Shown here: positions 23,987-34,987 of the stretch, in pieces | Layout of the letters: the number at the start of each line of letters is the position of its first letter | How positions within the stretch are numbered: position 1 is the stretch's first letter | Made by a program: the position numbers and the translations under genes | NCBI GenBank assembly: GCA_003194525.1 | Contig: NBIV01000187.1 | Coordinates: 1 to 64,000 of the forward strand | DNA from: Gracilariopsis chorda | Taxonomy: Eukaryota > Rhodophyta > Florideophyceae > Gracilariales > Gracilariaceae | Reading direction: 5' to 3' | DNA: 64,000 nt | The notes under the pieces: model-generated | What the model saw: the letters and a program-made list of their open reading frames with translations, nothing else | Databases searched by the model: none | Told to the model about the DNA's origin: nothing

Positions 23987-26216
23987 ATAACGAAAGGCTT
24001 GGCTGGAGGCACCGTGACAGGCTTCAAGGCGGCCGCGTTTTGCCGGCTTGTAGGAATAGGCAGGCTTGTAGGGGTTAAAGAGTCAAAAAAAGCAAGTAGG
24101 CTTGTACTACACGTGGCAGGACAACACTTGACGCTGTTTGCGCGCAATATAAAACTCCCGATCCCTCGTGGAAGAGGAGGGATCGAAGGCATATCCTTGG
24201 AGGGACTTCCAAGGTCCTTGTGCCTGTTCTTTTGTCCGCGCCATCGCCATTGCGTTAGCACGACATACTGTCGCATTTCTCGTTCTGACCAACATAAAGC
24301 TCCCGTTTTCGTCCTCTATAGCTGGGCACGTGCGAGGCATAATGCTCCCATGCGGTCAGGGACGTTTTGTGGCGCATTGGTTTGCATCCGTATCCGACAC
24401 TGAGATCCGCTATCAGCCTTCCAGCATAACTACAGTCACGGTGAGGCGAATCCAGGATACGTCTGTCAGACCAATTTTATATCTTCAGAATTGAAAAGTA
24501 TGCACCGCTGTCAAACCAAGCTTGCTCGCCTGGTGATACCGGAACACACTGATCGCAATAGCGATTATTGTGAACGCGAACAGAACAGACAGAAGATGCT
24601 TTCTAGACCAAATGGCCCTACTCGACCGCAGTTTATCGCTGGAATGAATGCCACGATTGATGGGATTACCTCTCTCCGTGATCATGAGTGCCGGGACGGG
24701 CCACCCGAGCACCCTTTGCCCTCCTTGTACTCTGAAGAGTATATGAATGCGTGGTTGGACACACCGGTGATTCACTTGCTCAGCTGGGCTTACAACTTTG
24801 GTTCGTGTTTGCATGTGTGAAGTTGAACTACTTTACTGTCTCGCATCCTCTTCGCCACCACTTTCTGCCGCAAAAAGTTCCTAACTCTCACCTACATGTG
24901 CTGACACGATTCCACCCTTTTTTGCACTCACTCTATGCTCAGATAGGAACAGTTTTGTTCTGCTCTGTCGTGGAGTTGCACAAAATGGTGCGTTTCCTTC
25001 CCTTTTTTCATTACCAGACGAAGCTTGAGAAATTAATATAAAGTTCATATTATTGCATCTACGCCGAGACAAAGCGCTCTAAATGGTTTCAAAGGTTGAA
25101 CGGAATTCAGTGCAGACCCTATGTTGTATACTTAGTACCTTTGGTACCTTTGTAAGTCGACCCAGAGAGCGCTCACGAATGAGAGAAATAGTATTCTTGT
25201 ACCGTGGCGTTCGATCTAATCCCTACCCAGTGTGGCCTGCTACTTCACTGAACCGCAGAAGTGACTTTATCGGAGCCAATTCAAGGCGATGAGGCCGAAG
25301 ATACTCTTCACACTCAAGGCCAGTGTTGTGCGACTAATTCTAATTCTGTCGAACAATTTGTTCTACACGCAGCAGTTGATCAATCTATCGTTTCTTCATA
25401 GGGTCTTGCGACTTGTCGGCTGTCGCAAAATCCCTCCCAACATAGCCCGGGAGCTTACATTTTATGTGGAGCTTTCTGATTGCAATGCGTTGTGATCACT
25501 CGCAAGGTATCTTAAGGGCGGCACTCTACCCCGCCCGGCTATCCACATACTCAAGAACGCAAGCAAGCGTCAACTAGGAGCAATGAAGTTGTTTCGTTTG
25601 ACGGCAGTACGTAGTGCGGATCAAGCGGGTGACTGCCTGTGCGATAATGAAGACAAACCGTTGAAGCTTCCCATTCAACCAGAATCGAAGAGCATTAAGA
25701 ACAAGCTGGAACCAAGTGATAAAGAGAGATAGGAGGGAGAGGGTAATGGAAACGAGCTGCCTCAGCTCAGTTTCCACGAAGTGTTATATAAAAGTTCTCA
25801 TTTGTGTCCTTCCACCAGCCCATAGTACTATCATACCAAAGGTACCAAACCAAGCCGTTGGCATTCGAGTTAAACGATATAGGTTCAATTCCACGATCAA
25901 CACGATTCTATCAAGGGTACATGAAAGCTTGACTTGTTTACAAAACTGGAAAATACTGAAACTTTTCTTCGGATAGAAAAGATACAGTAATTTGCTGTCA
26001 GCAGGTTTGGATACGAACAACAACTACAGTATGTACAATTTGAAATTCAATTTTAAGGTCTATATCAAACTCTATATAAAAGGCATTGGAGTTTAGAAAA
26101 ACCTGATAACTAAGATGGCCTGCAATCACCGTCGCTGTGATAGACGTAGGATACTGGAACCTTCGGAAATCGAATCGAGAAAAAGATACAGTGGAGCGAC
26201 TCTTGTTGTAGTATGG

Positions 26217-26545
26217 AAAGAACGGAAAAATATCTACGACTACAAATAAACATCTGATTACGACAGCGATTCTGCTTGCTGCTTTGTCGAGTACCCCGGG
26301 CTCCACGGCCCTGAAGTAACGCGATATGGCTTAAGGCCGACTTGCCGAATACTCCGAGTGTTAAGTCGCCCTAAATTAGCTGAAGAAGGTAACGGCTGCG
26401 CTGCTCACTACCCCGGGCGATGGAATAGGAGCCCTGAAATAACAGAGTTGTAGAAACACGTCCCGTGGCGAGCACTCCGAGTGTTATGTCATTCTGAACT
26501 AACGAGCAGCGCGTACAGGTTAGCACTTCGAAGTGGGGTTCCTCG
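26217..26545 (+). repeat. Diverged third copy of an arm segment
   Basis: Resembles 22,625-22,960 of the right arm in direct orientation (mirror about 2,970-3,300). Shared landmarks include the cgagtacc-gggctccacg run, ggcttaaggc-gacttgcc and cgaagtggggttcctcga. Identity by eye is about 65-70%, far lower than between the arms, so it is a much older duplicate or another member of a repeat family. No coding potential is apparent. Confidence 0.65.
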
Positions 26546-26697
26546 ATACTGCCACTTATGGTTCCTTCGTCATCCATTAAAATCAGTTGGACTATCTCGT
26601 CCACAAACGAGCTCCTGCTCCAGTCTTTGAATAGCATCCCAAAGCACCTGGAGGCAAGAAATATTTGTTTACCAGGACTATCCATTTGTTTTTCTGT

Positions 26698-27612
26698 TTA
26701 GATACTGTGAACTGTGCTAACATGTCTCGCTACGGTGTACGGCGTGCTAAAACGCTTTCCACAAAACTCACATTCAAATTCCCCTTGGCGCTTCTCAGGA
26801 TGAATGCACATAATGTGCTTTGTTAGACCCGATTGCGTATACAAAACGCGATCACAAAGTGGACATGGATAGTGCTCCTGAGACTGGCCTTCGTGTTTCT
26901 CTCGAATGTGATACTGCAGATCGTGTTTTCGCTTATACCTCTTTCCGCAAGCGTCGCAGGCAAACCTTTGCGATTGCGAATCATGCGTGCGCACGTGATT
27001 GCTGAGGGCGATTTTCGATATGCACACTTTGTCACACAAGGGACATTTCCTCTCGCCATGCGTCAGTAAATGGCGTTGCATGAAACTTGCAGAGGTGGTT
27101 GAATAGCAACACTGTTCGCACCGGTGCTCTACTGGGCAGGCATTCTGATGCGCCAAAGCCTCATCTTTATCTCTGAAAGTGCTCAAACACCTTTTGCACA
27201 TATTCCTTGGGCGTCTCTTTCGTTTCGGTCCCCCCGCGGCCGCAGAGGAAGACTCTGATCGCGTGCGGAAGCCTGCAGCTGGTGCTCCGGGTGCTATAAA
27301 TGGCGCTGGGGAAGCGGAGGCTGGATGTTCCGCTCCCGCAGTGCATGGATGTGTGTCATCTGAGAATGGCCAACCGGAAGGATGTTGGGGCGTGCCATAT
27401 TCTGCCTCTCCCTCTATATCAAACAATGAAGGATGAATCATGTTGTGTTCTAACGCTTCCTCGAATGTTACAGTATGGTGAGCGGCTGGGTCTTCGAACA
27501 ATTGAACCACTTGCGCGCGAAACTCTGCTCGGGACAGTTTTCGGTTTTTTCTACTGCTTTCCGAGGCACTGCTTGGAGATGCGCCTCGGTGTGGTTGGTT
27601 TGGTGATGACAT
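26698..27612 (-). CDS. C2H2 zinc-finger protein (probable transcription factor)
   Basis: This is an intact 304-residue frame and the best host gene in the window. The first 125 residues are Ser/Pro/Ala-rich and probably disordered. A basic run PKRKRRPR at 129-136 looks like a nuclear localisation signal. Then follow a degenerate finger ending in Cys instead of His (CKRC...H-x3-C, 139-159) and five canonical C-x2-C-x12-H-x3/4-H fingers at about 165-185, 190-210, 219-240, 250-271 and 281-302. Five canonical fingers suggest sequence-specific DNA binding, so a nuclear regulator is likely; targets cannot be inferred. No intron is needed. The gene lies between the palindrome and a nest of retroelements, with no cofunctional neighbour. 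The start is the first ATG of the frame, at 27,612. Confidence 0.85.
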   Translation of the reverse strand: MSSPNQPHRGASPSSASESSRKNRKLSRAEFRAQVVQLFEDPAAHHTVTFEEALEHNMIHPSLFDIEGEAEYGTPQHPSGWPFSDDTHPCTAGAEHPASASPAPFIAPGAPAAGFRTRSESSSAAAGGPKRKRRPRNMCKRCLSTFRDKDEALAHQNACPVEHRCEQCCYSTTSASFMQRHLLTHGERKCPLCDKVCISKIALSNHVRTHDSQSQRFACDACGKRYKRKHDLQYHIREKHEGQSQEHYPCPLCDRVLYTQSGLTKHIMCIHPEKRQGEFECEFCGKRFSTPYTVARHVSTVHSI

Positions 27613-28789
27613 TGCTATAATGTAATTTAGTTTGTATGCTGTTGATAATGGGTGTGGTTGTTGTATTTGTTAGGGAAGAATGGGCCGGGCGCGGCTGGAG
27701 TGTTCTTATTTGTAGAAGAGGTTGGACTGTTGCAAGTATATTTATTATTCGCGAAATTACATATTTGCATGCATGCGTGAACTGCACTGTTTGCTCGTAT
27801 CGCATATTGGGGGAGAATTCTTTGCGTATTGTTTAAGTGACGATACAAATGAAAATTAGAGTATGATTACAAAAAGTTGTGAAGCGCGCATAAGGGGCTC
27901 ATTTATTCGGCCAGCGCTCAGAAGAATCACACATCGAGCGACGGAATGGCAGCTGAAATAAATGAACGACTCGAACGTAGTCTGGGCAAAGGGCTGCATT
28001 GGGTGTAATATTACGTGCGCAGACTAATATTGCTATATACGTATGATATAATTGTTGTTAGAGCGTGGCTTCTTATTGTGACGTTGTTATGCGGTCATTG
28101 TTGCGGGTAACCCTTACCGTTGGTACCGATGACAGAGTGCTCCTCAATGGTTTATAACGTCAGGCAGGAAATAAGGCATTGGCGGAGAAAGTGGCAACAA
28201 TCCGCGTTCGGCGAGTAGCCCTCGGCAACCTCGAGTCAACAGCGCGATGACGCGTCCTGACGTCGACGAGCACAAGTCGCTGGCAGCCATTCGTGCGCGC
28301 GACGTGCTTGCGTGCGCCATGACTCATGTTCTGCGCATTCGATGAGCATCGAATGCGCAGACTTAGCGCTTTGAGTGCGCCGCATTCTTGCCCTTCGTCT
28401 CCTCTCTCCCCGAACCCCCAGCTCATACAGTACGCAGCTTCATCAGCGCGTTTGCAGTAGACGTCTCGTCAAGTTGTTTGCTAGAGTGACCACTTGCGCT
28501 TGTCTCTACTCGTACGCTCCTTCGACAAGCAGCAGTGCAAAATACAGCGCACAACAACATTGTTCCCGCCTTCCCTGATTTTCGGCTTCAAATCTGCATC
28601 TCCGCTTACCCTTATTGATTGCAGCCGCCTTTGTGCTGCGATATTTCTCGAGACTTACAGAGTTTACAACCGTTGCAGCGAAGCGAAGTACGGTTGCGCA
28701 GCGCACATCTTTCCCATTTTCTTCAATGCGAGTTCTCCATCAAATCTCTCACAAGCTTCATTGTTGGAGATCGCTCCTCGGGCGAAACC
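27613..28789. other. Intergenic stretch upstream of the zinc-finger gene
   Basis: No recognised gene. It holds the upstream region of the zinc-finger gene and a near-perfect hairpin at 28,330-28,361. Short open frames around 28.4-28.8 kb match nothing I know. Confidence 0.4.
28330..28361. repeat. Perfect 15-bp inverted repeat with a 2-base loop
   Basis: TCTGCGCATTCGATG is followed by AG and then its exact reverse complement. It is too tight for a normal RNA hairpin loop, so a cruciform or a two-sided binding site is as likely. No U-run follows that would suggest a terminator. Confidence 0.7.
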
Positions 28790-29345
28790 TTACGCCAGTC
28801 TACACTGAGGGACGGACTCTGTCCTTTACCTAACCCGATACCCCGGACTATGTCACAAGCAACAGACCGCCGGATCTCCAACAACGGCCAGGACTGGCAC
28901 GAAACGCTTGGGCAACGATACTTTTCCCATGCGCTGACGGTGTCATGGAGTGCAACACTTCTCTATCGAAGAAATCCAGAATATCGTATGAAGCCCTTGT
29001 TTATAAGCTGGCGCAAAACGAGTCCCAGTCCAACACCTCGAGGCGACCGCGAAGAATAAACTGGAACTCATACACACACACTTCACTGGTCCTATCACGC
29101 CCACTTCGCTGCAAGGCTCGCAATATATGTGGGTTCTCATTGACGACAACACTAGGGCAAGTGCCATTTACTTCCTAAGTAAAAAGACACAGTTCTTCGA
29201 GTCCGTCGGTCGGTACAAGGCTCACGCCGATAACGACGTGCCCCCGAGCCGCATGTACCGCAGTTGCCTTGACGGGGTGGTTGAGAATCGCTCCGATGAC
29301 TTCGTATCGTACGCGATGGAGACTGGCATGATACTCAGAGAAGAT
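28790..29345 (+). mobile_element. Copia fossil fragment (protease-integrase region)
   Basis: Translated pieces (LCPLPNPIP, LIDDNTRASAIYFLSKKTQFF) match the corresponding part of the Copia at 10-16 kb. Only this middle part remains and it is broken. Ends are approximate; it abuts the Gypsy remnant that follows. Confidence 0.7.
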
Positions 29346-29417
29346 CACTCAAGATCTATGGAGGATGAAAAGTACCCAGGCCATTTGGACCGGCCCTCCA
29401 CGGCACCAGGCCTAACG
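29346..29417 (+). mobile_element. Gypsy fossil, small left part
   Basis: A short piece of Gypsy integrase-region sequence ending in TAACG, the target duplicated by the young Copia that follows. The rest of the same remnant continues after that Copia at 36,602. Confidence 0.55.
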
Positions 29418-29708
29418 TGATGTAATGGGAATCGTGTTGTGACATGAGGCACGTAAGTCTCACATATGTATCTTACGTTAGATACATTACGTGATATGTA
29501 ATGTTGTGAGGTAAGCATTAATTAGTCTCATTAGTGCTGACCTCAGCAGTATAGTAGTTTCTGAATCCTGTGGTTCCCTGCAGAGCAACCACAAGCGTAC
29601 CAAAGGCGTCTATGATTTTGGCAGGGTTTTGCACAGATGCCATATCTATAAAGGCTTGGAAAAGACTCCACCTTCAAGGAGAAGGAGTCATCCGACCGAA
29701 GCACAACA
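29418..29708 (+). repeat. 5' LTR of the young Copia
   Basis: Begins TGATGTAATGGGAATCG and ends GAAGCACAACA. TAACG precedes it at 29,413-29,417. Confidence 0.93.
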
Positions 29709-32479
29709 GTGGTAGCATCGCACTCCACAGAAGATTGCTATCTCGTTCGCTTTGCAGCGCAGAGAGGTCGTTTCGTAATTTCTCTTCAATGGAGGAAGAC
29801 AGTGTGAAGAAGGTGCCACGGTTTTTCGCTCGTCGCCATGAAGACTTTACCCTGTGGATGATGCGAATTGAGGCATTACTTGAATCGAAAGAACTTCTAA
29901 GTATAGTTCTTCAGGATGTCTCCGAAGATGGTAATCTAGAAACATTGTCAGGGGAGATGAAGCTGAAAGTCTCCAAAGCCCGCATGTACATAGTGCAATC
30001 ACTTGGTGATAAACCTCTTCGTGCTGTTGCATCGGAACGAAAAAATCCTTTTGTGATGTGCAGGATGCTCAAGGAGCGGTATGCAACTGAGAACGCAGCC
30101 ACAAGGGTACAGTTGCAAACTAAGCTTCATCAACTACGATTCACGGATAATGCCGTCATGTCTGACTATGTTGATAACCTGGAGTCTGTCTTTGCAAGGT
30201 TGGACGCTATGGGAAACCCAATTGAAGAAACTATGCAAATTGCAATTCTGTTCTCCAGTTTTGGTAGTACCGGTGATAGCGCCTATGGGCCCGTAATTTC
30301 AGCCCTTCAGACATTGTCGGATGAGGAACTTTCTTGGGACAAGGTTACAGCAAGACTACTTCAAGAATATGACACAAGGATGGCGGAGAAGAAGCATATC
30401 ACTTCGAATACTGTGTCCGGCACCGCTGGTACTGAGAAGGCACTAAGGACGAAGTTGAAAGGAAAATGTTTCAAGTGTGGTCAAAAGGGTCATTACAAAA
30501 GGCACTGCCCTTTGAACCAGAACAGGGACGACGAGGGTTCCAGTATGCGAATTAGACATCAAGCTCTGATGGCCAGGCAGAAAAGGTACATCTTTGTAAT
30601 CGACTCTGGAGCAACTTGCCATATTGTTAGTGATAGTACTCTGGCTGCCGATTTTTCCCCAGTACCACCTAGGACCATTGCCCTTGGCGATGGAAGGCGT
30701 GTACATGCTTCGAGGATGGGAAATCTGCGATTGAGGATTTCAAAACATGACAAAACCGAGATGCTTCTAATGCTAAAAGATGTACTGTATGTGAAGAATA
30801 GGGACTGCAACTTGGTTTCCTGCTCTCAACTGGCGGAGGATGGTTGTGCAGTTCATTTTGGAATCTCTGGATGTTCTATTGCTAGCCAGGGAACAACTAT
30901 CAAAGCTGTGAATAATGAAGGATTGTACCATGTGTTGGCCACGATTAGCAGACACAAGGCTCTTGCTGCCAAAGATTCTGCAGGAACCAGACTGTGGCAT
31001 GAAAGGTTTGGCCATATTGGAAAACAGAAGATCCATCAGATGTCTAGCAACAAGTCTGTGATGGGACTGAACCTCAACGCCAAACCAGAGCATGGATCAG
31101 ACTGCGTACCGTGTGTACAGGGAAAGATGACGCGTCGGACCGTGTCCGAGAGGAGTAATGATAATGCTCAAGTTAGGGATGTGATCTTTACGGATATATG
31201 TGGACCACTGAGTACCCCAAGTTTCGGGAACAAGAAGTATTTTGTTTCCTTCATTGATAAGAAATCTCGGTACAAAGATGTGAGGCTCTTGTCCAAGCGG
31301 AAGGATCTTACAGACCACTTTCGGTGTTTCCAACTGAAGTTTGAAAGGCAGACCGAGAAGAAGATAAAACTGGTCTACTCGGACAATGGGCCAGAGTATG
31401 TTGGACTGCGAAAGTATCTCTCGAGTGAAGGTATTGACTGGGAAAATAGTGCTCCGTATACTCCACAGCAAAATGGTGTTGCTGAAAGATTCAACCGATC
31501 TGTGATGGAGATGGTTAGGTCCATGCTGACCCACGCGGGACTACCTGCGCGTTTTTGGGGTGAAGCTGTCGTTTCTGCAACAAGGATAATGAACCAGTTG
31601 AGCTGTACTGCAACGAATCGAAAGACCCCACATGAGATCGTGACAGGAAATGTTCCAAATGTGAGCTCACTAAGAACATTTGGTTGTGAGGTCTGGGTCC
31701 ATGTTGCAAAGCGCAAGAAACTAGATGGCAAGGCGCGTCGCGGAATTCTGCTTCGTTGCCTCCCGCACCTTAACTACCGTATATTCAACATTGACGATGG
31801 ATCTATAACGTTTGCAAGGCATGTGACGATAAACGAGACAGTTTTCCCAGGCAGACAATTGTTTGAAAGGAAACCATTGAACATATGGAACATTAATGAT
31901 GATGATATGGAACAGAATATGGAAGATTCTGACGCAGAGGATGAACTACTGGTTGCAGAACCTGTAGGTGATGAAGATGACAGAAGTAGCAGCGTGGAAA
32001 CACCGAACTCAGAGGACGAAGATAATGGAACTGGGATTATGGCTAATGAGCAGGACAATGTGGAGAGTAATGCAAACGATGGTACTGAAGACTCTGGAGA
32101 GTTTACGATGACACCAAGCATTCAGGACTTTCTTACCCATTACCCTGTGCGGCGATACCCTGAACGCAACCGTCAACCTCCCTCTCGGTTCTCTGACACA
32201 AATCACAGTACCCTTGTCACAAAAGAGGACAATGCAGTTCCCATCCCAAGAGATCTATATGAGGCAAGGCAGTTGGATAACTGGAAAAACTGGGAACAGG
32301 CCATTCAGGATGAGCTTTCGTCCTTGAGATCGATGCAGACCTGGACTGTAGTAGACAAACCACCAGAAGTGAACGTCCTTGGGTCTAAGTTTGTGTTTGC
32401 TACGAAGCAGAGCAGCGATGGTTCAGTCTCAAGGTACAAAGCGAGATTGGTTGCTAAAGGGTGCCAACAAGGCCATGTA

Positions 32480-34987
32480 CCTTTCACAAAAGGCTTGAAT
32501 TGTACACTTTTCAAATGTTCTCAAGATATCTCAGAAACTATTTCATTTTGGCCTTTGAAATGTTGTGCAATCGCTCCGGCGTACTCCGTTCCTTAGACTG
32601 ACCACTTCACGACCTTCCACTCCTTTCGTGACCCCCTCTAGCCTCTGAACACCGCCCCCGATTGCCGCATCAACTCTACACCGGTTTCAAGGTTAAATAT
32701 GGAATCTACTCAACACCCATAGCACCGCATACCAAGTCCGCCACAACTTCCGCAGCCGTCTGCATAGCGTCCAACAAGCTCGCTTTCTCACCCGGCAACT
32801 TTCGAACCCAAACCGATCGCCGCATCCGTCTAACGCTTCGCACTCCACTCTTAACAATACGTTCACGAACTTTTAAAGAGTGCATAAGGGCTCTCTTTTC
32901 GGCACGTTCTGCTTGTCGTGCAACCTTTTGTGCTTGACTTTGCACTTTTTGAGCGTCCTTCTTTTCGCGTTCAATCGCCCTGCGCTGCACTTCACGCTGA
33001 GTTTTCTTTTCCTTTTCAAGTTTATCAGCCTCTTTCTTTCGACGTTCTTCAAGCATCTGGGCTACCGTTTTGTGTTCCGCCGGCGCTCCACAGTCTAACA
33101 TGGCTAACTTTGGTTGTAAATGAATGTCTCCCAATACCTCTTTCTCGGTCCTAATCGGGGTTATTGTATTCATTATGATGCTACTAGCTGTTTCTGCGCT
33201 TCGAAGAAAATGGAAAAGTTTGTGGCATACCATCACATCGCTCGTTTCCGTTGCTAGAATGTGACGAGCTTTGCTGCAAACGTCTGCATCTGTTCGCCTT
33301 TTTTGGACATGGCGAGTTCTGTCCGCAACGTTTTCAACCGAAGCGATCTTCACACTAACCTCTTCCGGATCCTCTCGTTTGTACCTTTTCGCAAAATTTG
33401 GGTTGAACGGAAACAGGCCTGTGTCTTCAAAAGAGGACTTGATGATTGGAGGGGAGATTGTCTGATGTGCATAAACTGCACACGCAAGGTTGAATCGAGG
33501 TGTACGAGTCTCAGGAACTACTGAGCGTGCGAACTGATCTCTTAGGTATCGAAGCGACTCTTTGAATGTTTTGTTGATACGACGGTCGCACGGTTGGAGT
33601 ATATGTGAGGTGTTTGCCGGCTTGATAACTGGGATACATCGGTTTTTCTCACATTCCATAACCCAGCGAATGCCCTTTCGCGACGAGTGGCCATCCATCG
33701 TTAGAAGGTAAGAACTCGACTCTGGAACATGCCTTCGAACAAAGTTGTTAACGTGTTTCATGAAACCTTCTAGAATCTGACTATCCATCGAACCATTTTC
33801 TGTACACTTCACCACAGCATCCGCAGGCATCCAGTTCGGCCGCTGGAACTCGTTACAAACTGCAGCGCTCTTCTTGTAAATACCGGGAAGGGGTTCCATC
33901 CAGTGCTGCATTACTTTTTTTCCGGCAACGATATAGAATGGAGGGGCTTTCTTTCCGGATGCAGAGCACACAAGAACGGCGGTAATGTGTTTGTCTACAC
34001 CTTGCATCTTTTGGGCGACCTTGCATCCGCCCTGTTTTGAAGACTTCGAGCCATAGGCTTTGGTTGCCTTGCCCCACGTTGCATCCACAGCCGTCTCATC
34101 CATGTTCCATATCCGAGATGGATCATCAAGGAGACCACGATTTTCTTCACCAATCTTACCAACCACATCGAAGAAAGTCTGAATGTGTTCGTATGTCTCT
34201 CTTTTCAGCTTTGCATTATCCTTCGGATAATGGGTTTTGAACGTTAAATCTCTATGCCTGGCGCGAAAAGATCGAACAGCATCGTCTGATGGGACATTAT
34301 TTTTCCATCCTGTTCTGCGGTCAGCCGCTACGCGAGCCATAACATACTTCAATGTGTCATTATCAACTGCGAATCCGCGATCTGCTGCCTCTTTCAACCT
34401 GTGAACAATCAAACTCTCTTCTTCGTGAGTTAAAACCGTTTGGGCTCCTTTGCGTGAACATGAATTGTCAGTAAGCTGTTGGTTTAATCGGTCGTACGCT
34501 TTGCTCTCGATAAGGTGTTTGAGGTTATAAACTGTGCTTTTGCTGAGATGGGTGGCTGTGACGATATCGCGGATTTTGTGTTTAGTGTTTTTGTCTTGGA
34601 GCATTACTACGGCGTTTTGTTTCATTCTGCGTTGATGCTCCGCTCTGACTCGACTTTTTTGAAGTCGGTTGGCTTGTTTGCGCATGGACAGAGCCATCGC
34701 AAAGATTTGTGGAGGGAACAAGGTCTCGAGAGTGTGGAACAGTGACCTACGGGGAATGGAAAGAAGCTCATGTGCAATAAAGATGACACCGTCCAGTACG
34801 TTTTTATTGGTATCGCGCGTCTACTGTTTGAAGGTTCCGCCTTTTTCATATCAAACTCTTTGTCTCATTGAGACAAATGTGATGAGATGATTAGATTTGA
34901 AATCGGAGCCAGTATGGCCAAGGTATGAGGTCTGGAAGGACAGTTTCCAACTTCGACCTTTTTCCAGAATTAGCCTTTTGTGAACGG
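32480..34987 (-). mobile_element. Apparently intact DDE_1 (pogo-like, Tc1/mariner superfamily) DNA transposon
   Basis: A 2,508-bp unit flanked by TA on both sides (32,478-32,479 and 34,988-34,989), the target used by this superfamily. The terminal inverted repeats are CCTTTCACAAAAGGCT and, from the other end, CCGTTCACAAAAGGCT (15 of 16 match). Both inner flanks are short (about 226 and 266 bp) around a single full-length transposase gene. It sits in the reverse transcriptase region of a Copia whose LTRs are about 99% identical, so it must be younger still. Confidence 0.9.
32706..34721 (-). CDS. DDE_1 (pogo/CENP-B-like) transposase, 671 aa, uninterrupted
   Basis: The protein would bind the terminal repeats and move the surrounding 2.5-kb transposon by cut and paste in the nucleus. 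Residues about 48-72 (KIRDIVTATHLSKSTVYNL) look like a psq-type helix-turn-helix. The RNase H-like catalytic core follows. D208 lies in IWNMDET, D343 in LLTMDGHSSR and D379 in LQPCDRRINKTFKES, giving a DD35D triad with all three acids present. The C-terminus (about 555-650) is a long Lys/Arg/Glu-rich coiled coil followed by a basic stretch. The length exceeds the 500-600 residues usual for pogo-like enzymes, mainly because of this tail. No stop or frameshift is seen. The start is the first ATG (34,721); a second Met at residue 9 is also possible. Confidence 0.9.
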   Translation of the reverse strand: MFPPQIFAMALSMRKQANRLQKSRVRAEHQRRMKQNAVVMLQDKNTKHKIRDIVTATHLSKSTVYNLKHLIESKAYDRLNQQLTDNSCSRKGAQTVLTHEEESLIVHRLKEAADRGFAVDNDTLKYVMARVAADRRTGWKNNVPSDDAVRSFRARHRDLTFKTHYPKDNAKLKRETYEHIQTFFDVVGKIGEENRGLLDDPSRIWNMDETAVDATWGKATKAYGSKSSKQGGCKVAQKMQGVDKHITAVLVCSASGKKAPPFYIVAGKKVMQHWMEPLPGIYKKSAAVCNEFQRPNWMPADAVVKCTENGSMDSQILEGFMKHVNNFVRRHVPESSSYLLTMDGHSSRKGIRWVMECEKNRCIPVIKPANTSHILQPCDRRINKTFKESLRYLRDQFARSVVPETRTPRFNLACAVYAHQTISPPIIKSSFEDTGLFPFNPNFAKRYKREDPEEVSVKIASVENVADRTRHVQKRRTDADVCSKARHILATETSDVMVCHKLFHFLRSAETASSIIMNTITPIRTEKEVLGDIHLQPKLAMLDCGAPAEHKTVAQMLEERRKKEADKLEKEKKTQREVQRRAIEREKKDAQKVQSQAQKVARQAERAEKRALMHSLKVRERIVKSGVRSVRRMRRSVWVRKLPGEKASLLDAMQTAAEVVADLVCGAMGVE

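Larger units (their letters stand above)
10125..25926. repeat. Right arm of the giant inverted repeat, interrupted by Copia
   Basis: Mirror of 1-9,938. The inner 36 bases (10,125-10,160) pair with 9,903-9,938 with one mismatch, then the Copia element 10,161-16,020 intervenes, and pairing resumes at 16,021. Without Copia and its duplicated target the arm is about 9.94 kb, equal to the left arm. Pairing is still running at 25,926, which faces base 1, so the true outer boundary lies beyond the visible left arm. Confidence 0.97.

Noticed and set aside
1-25926. The palindrome as a Polinton or other large virus-like element with long terminal inverted repeats
   Set aside because: No capsid, polymerase, integrase or ATPase genes lie in the arms or spacer. 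The contents are a host GH16 gene and ordinary transposons.
1-25926. The palindrome as a pure assembly artefact
   Set aside because: Real substitutions between inner arms, a one-sided Copia with clean target duplication, and a unique spacer argue for a true structure, though read-level proof is still lacking.
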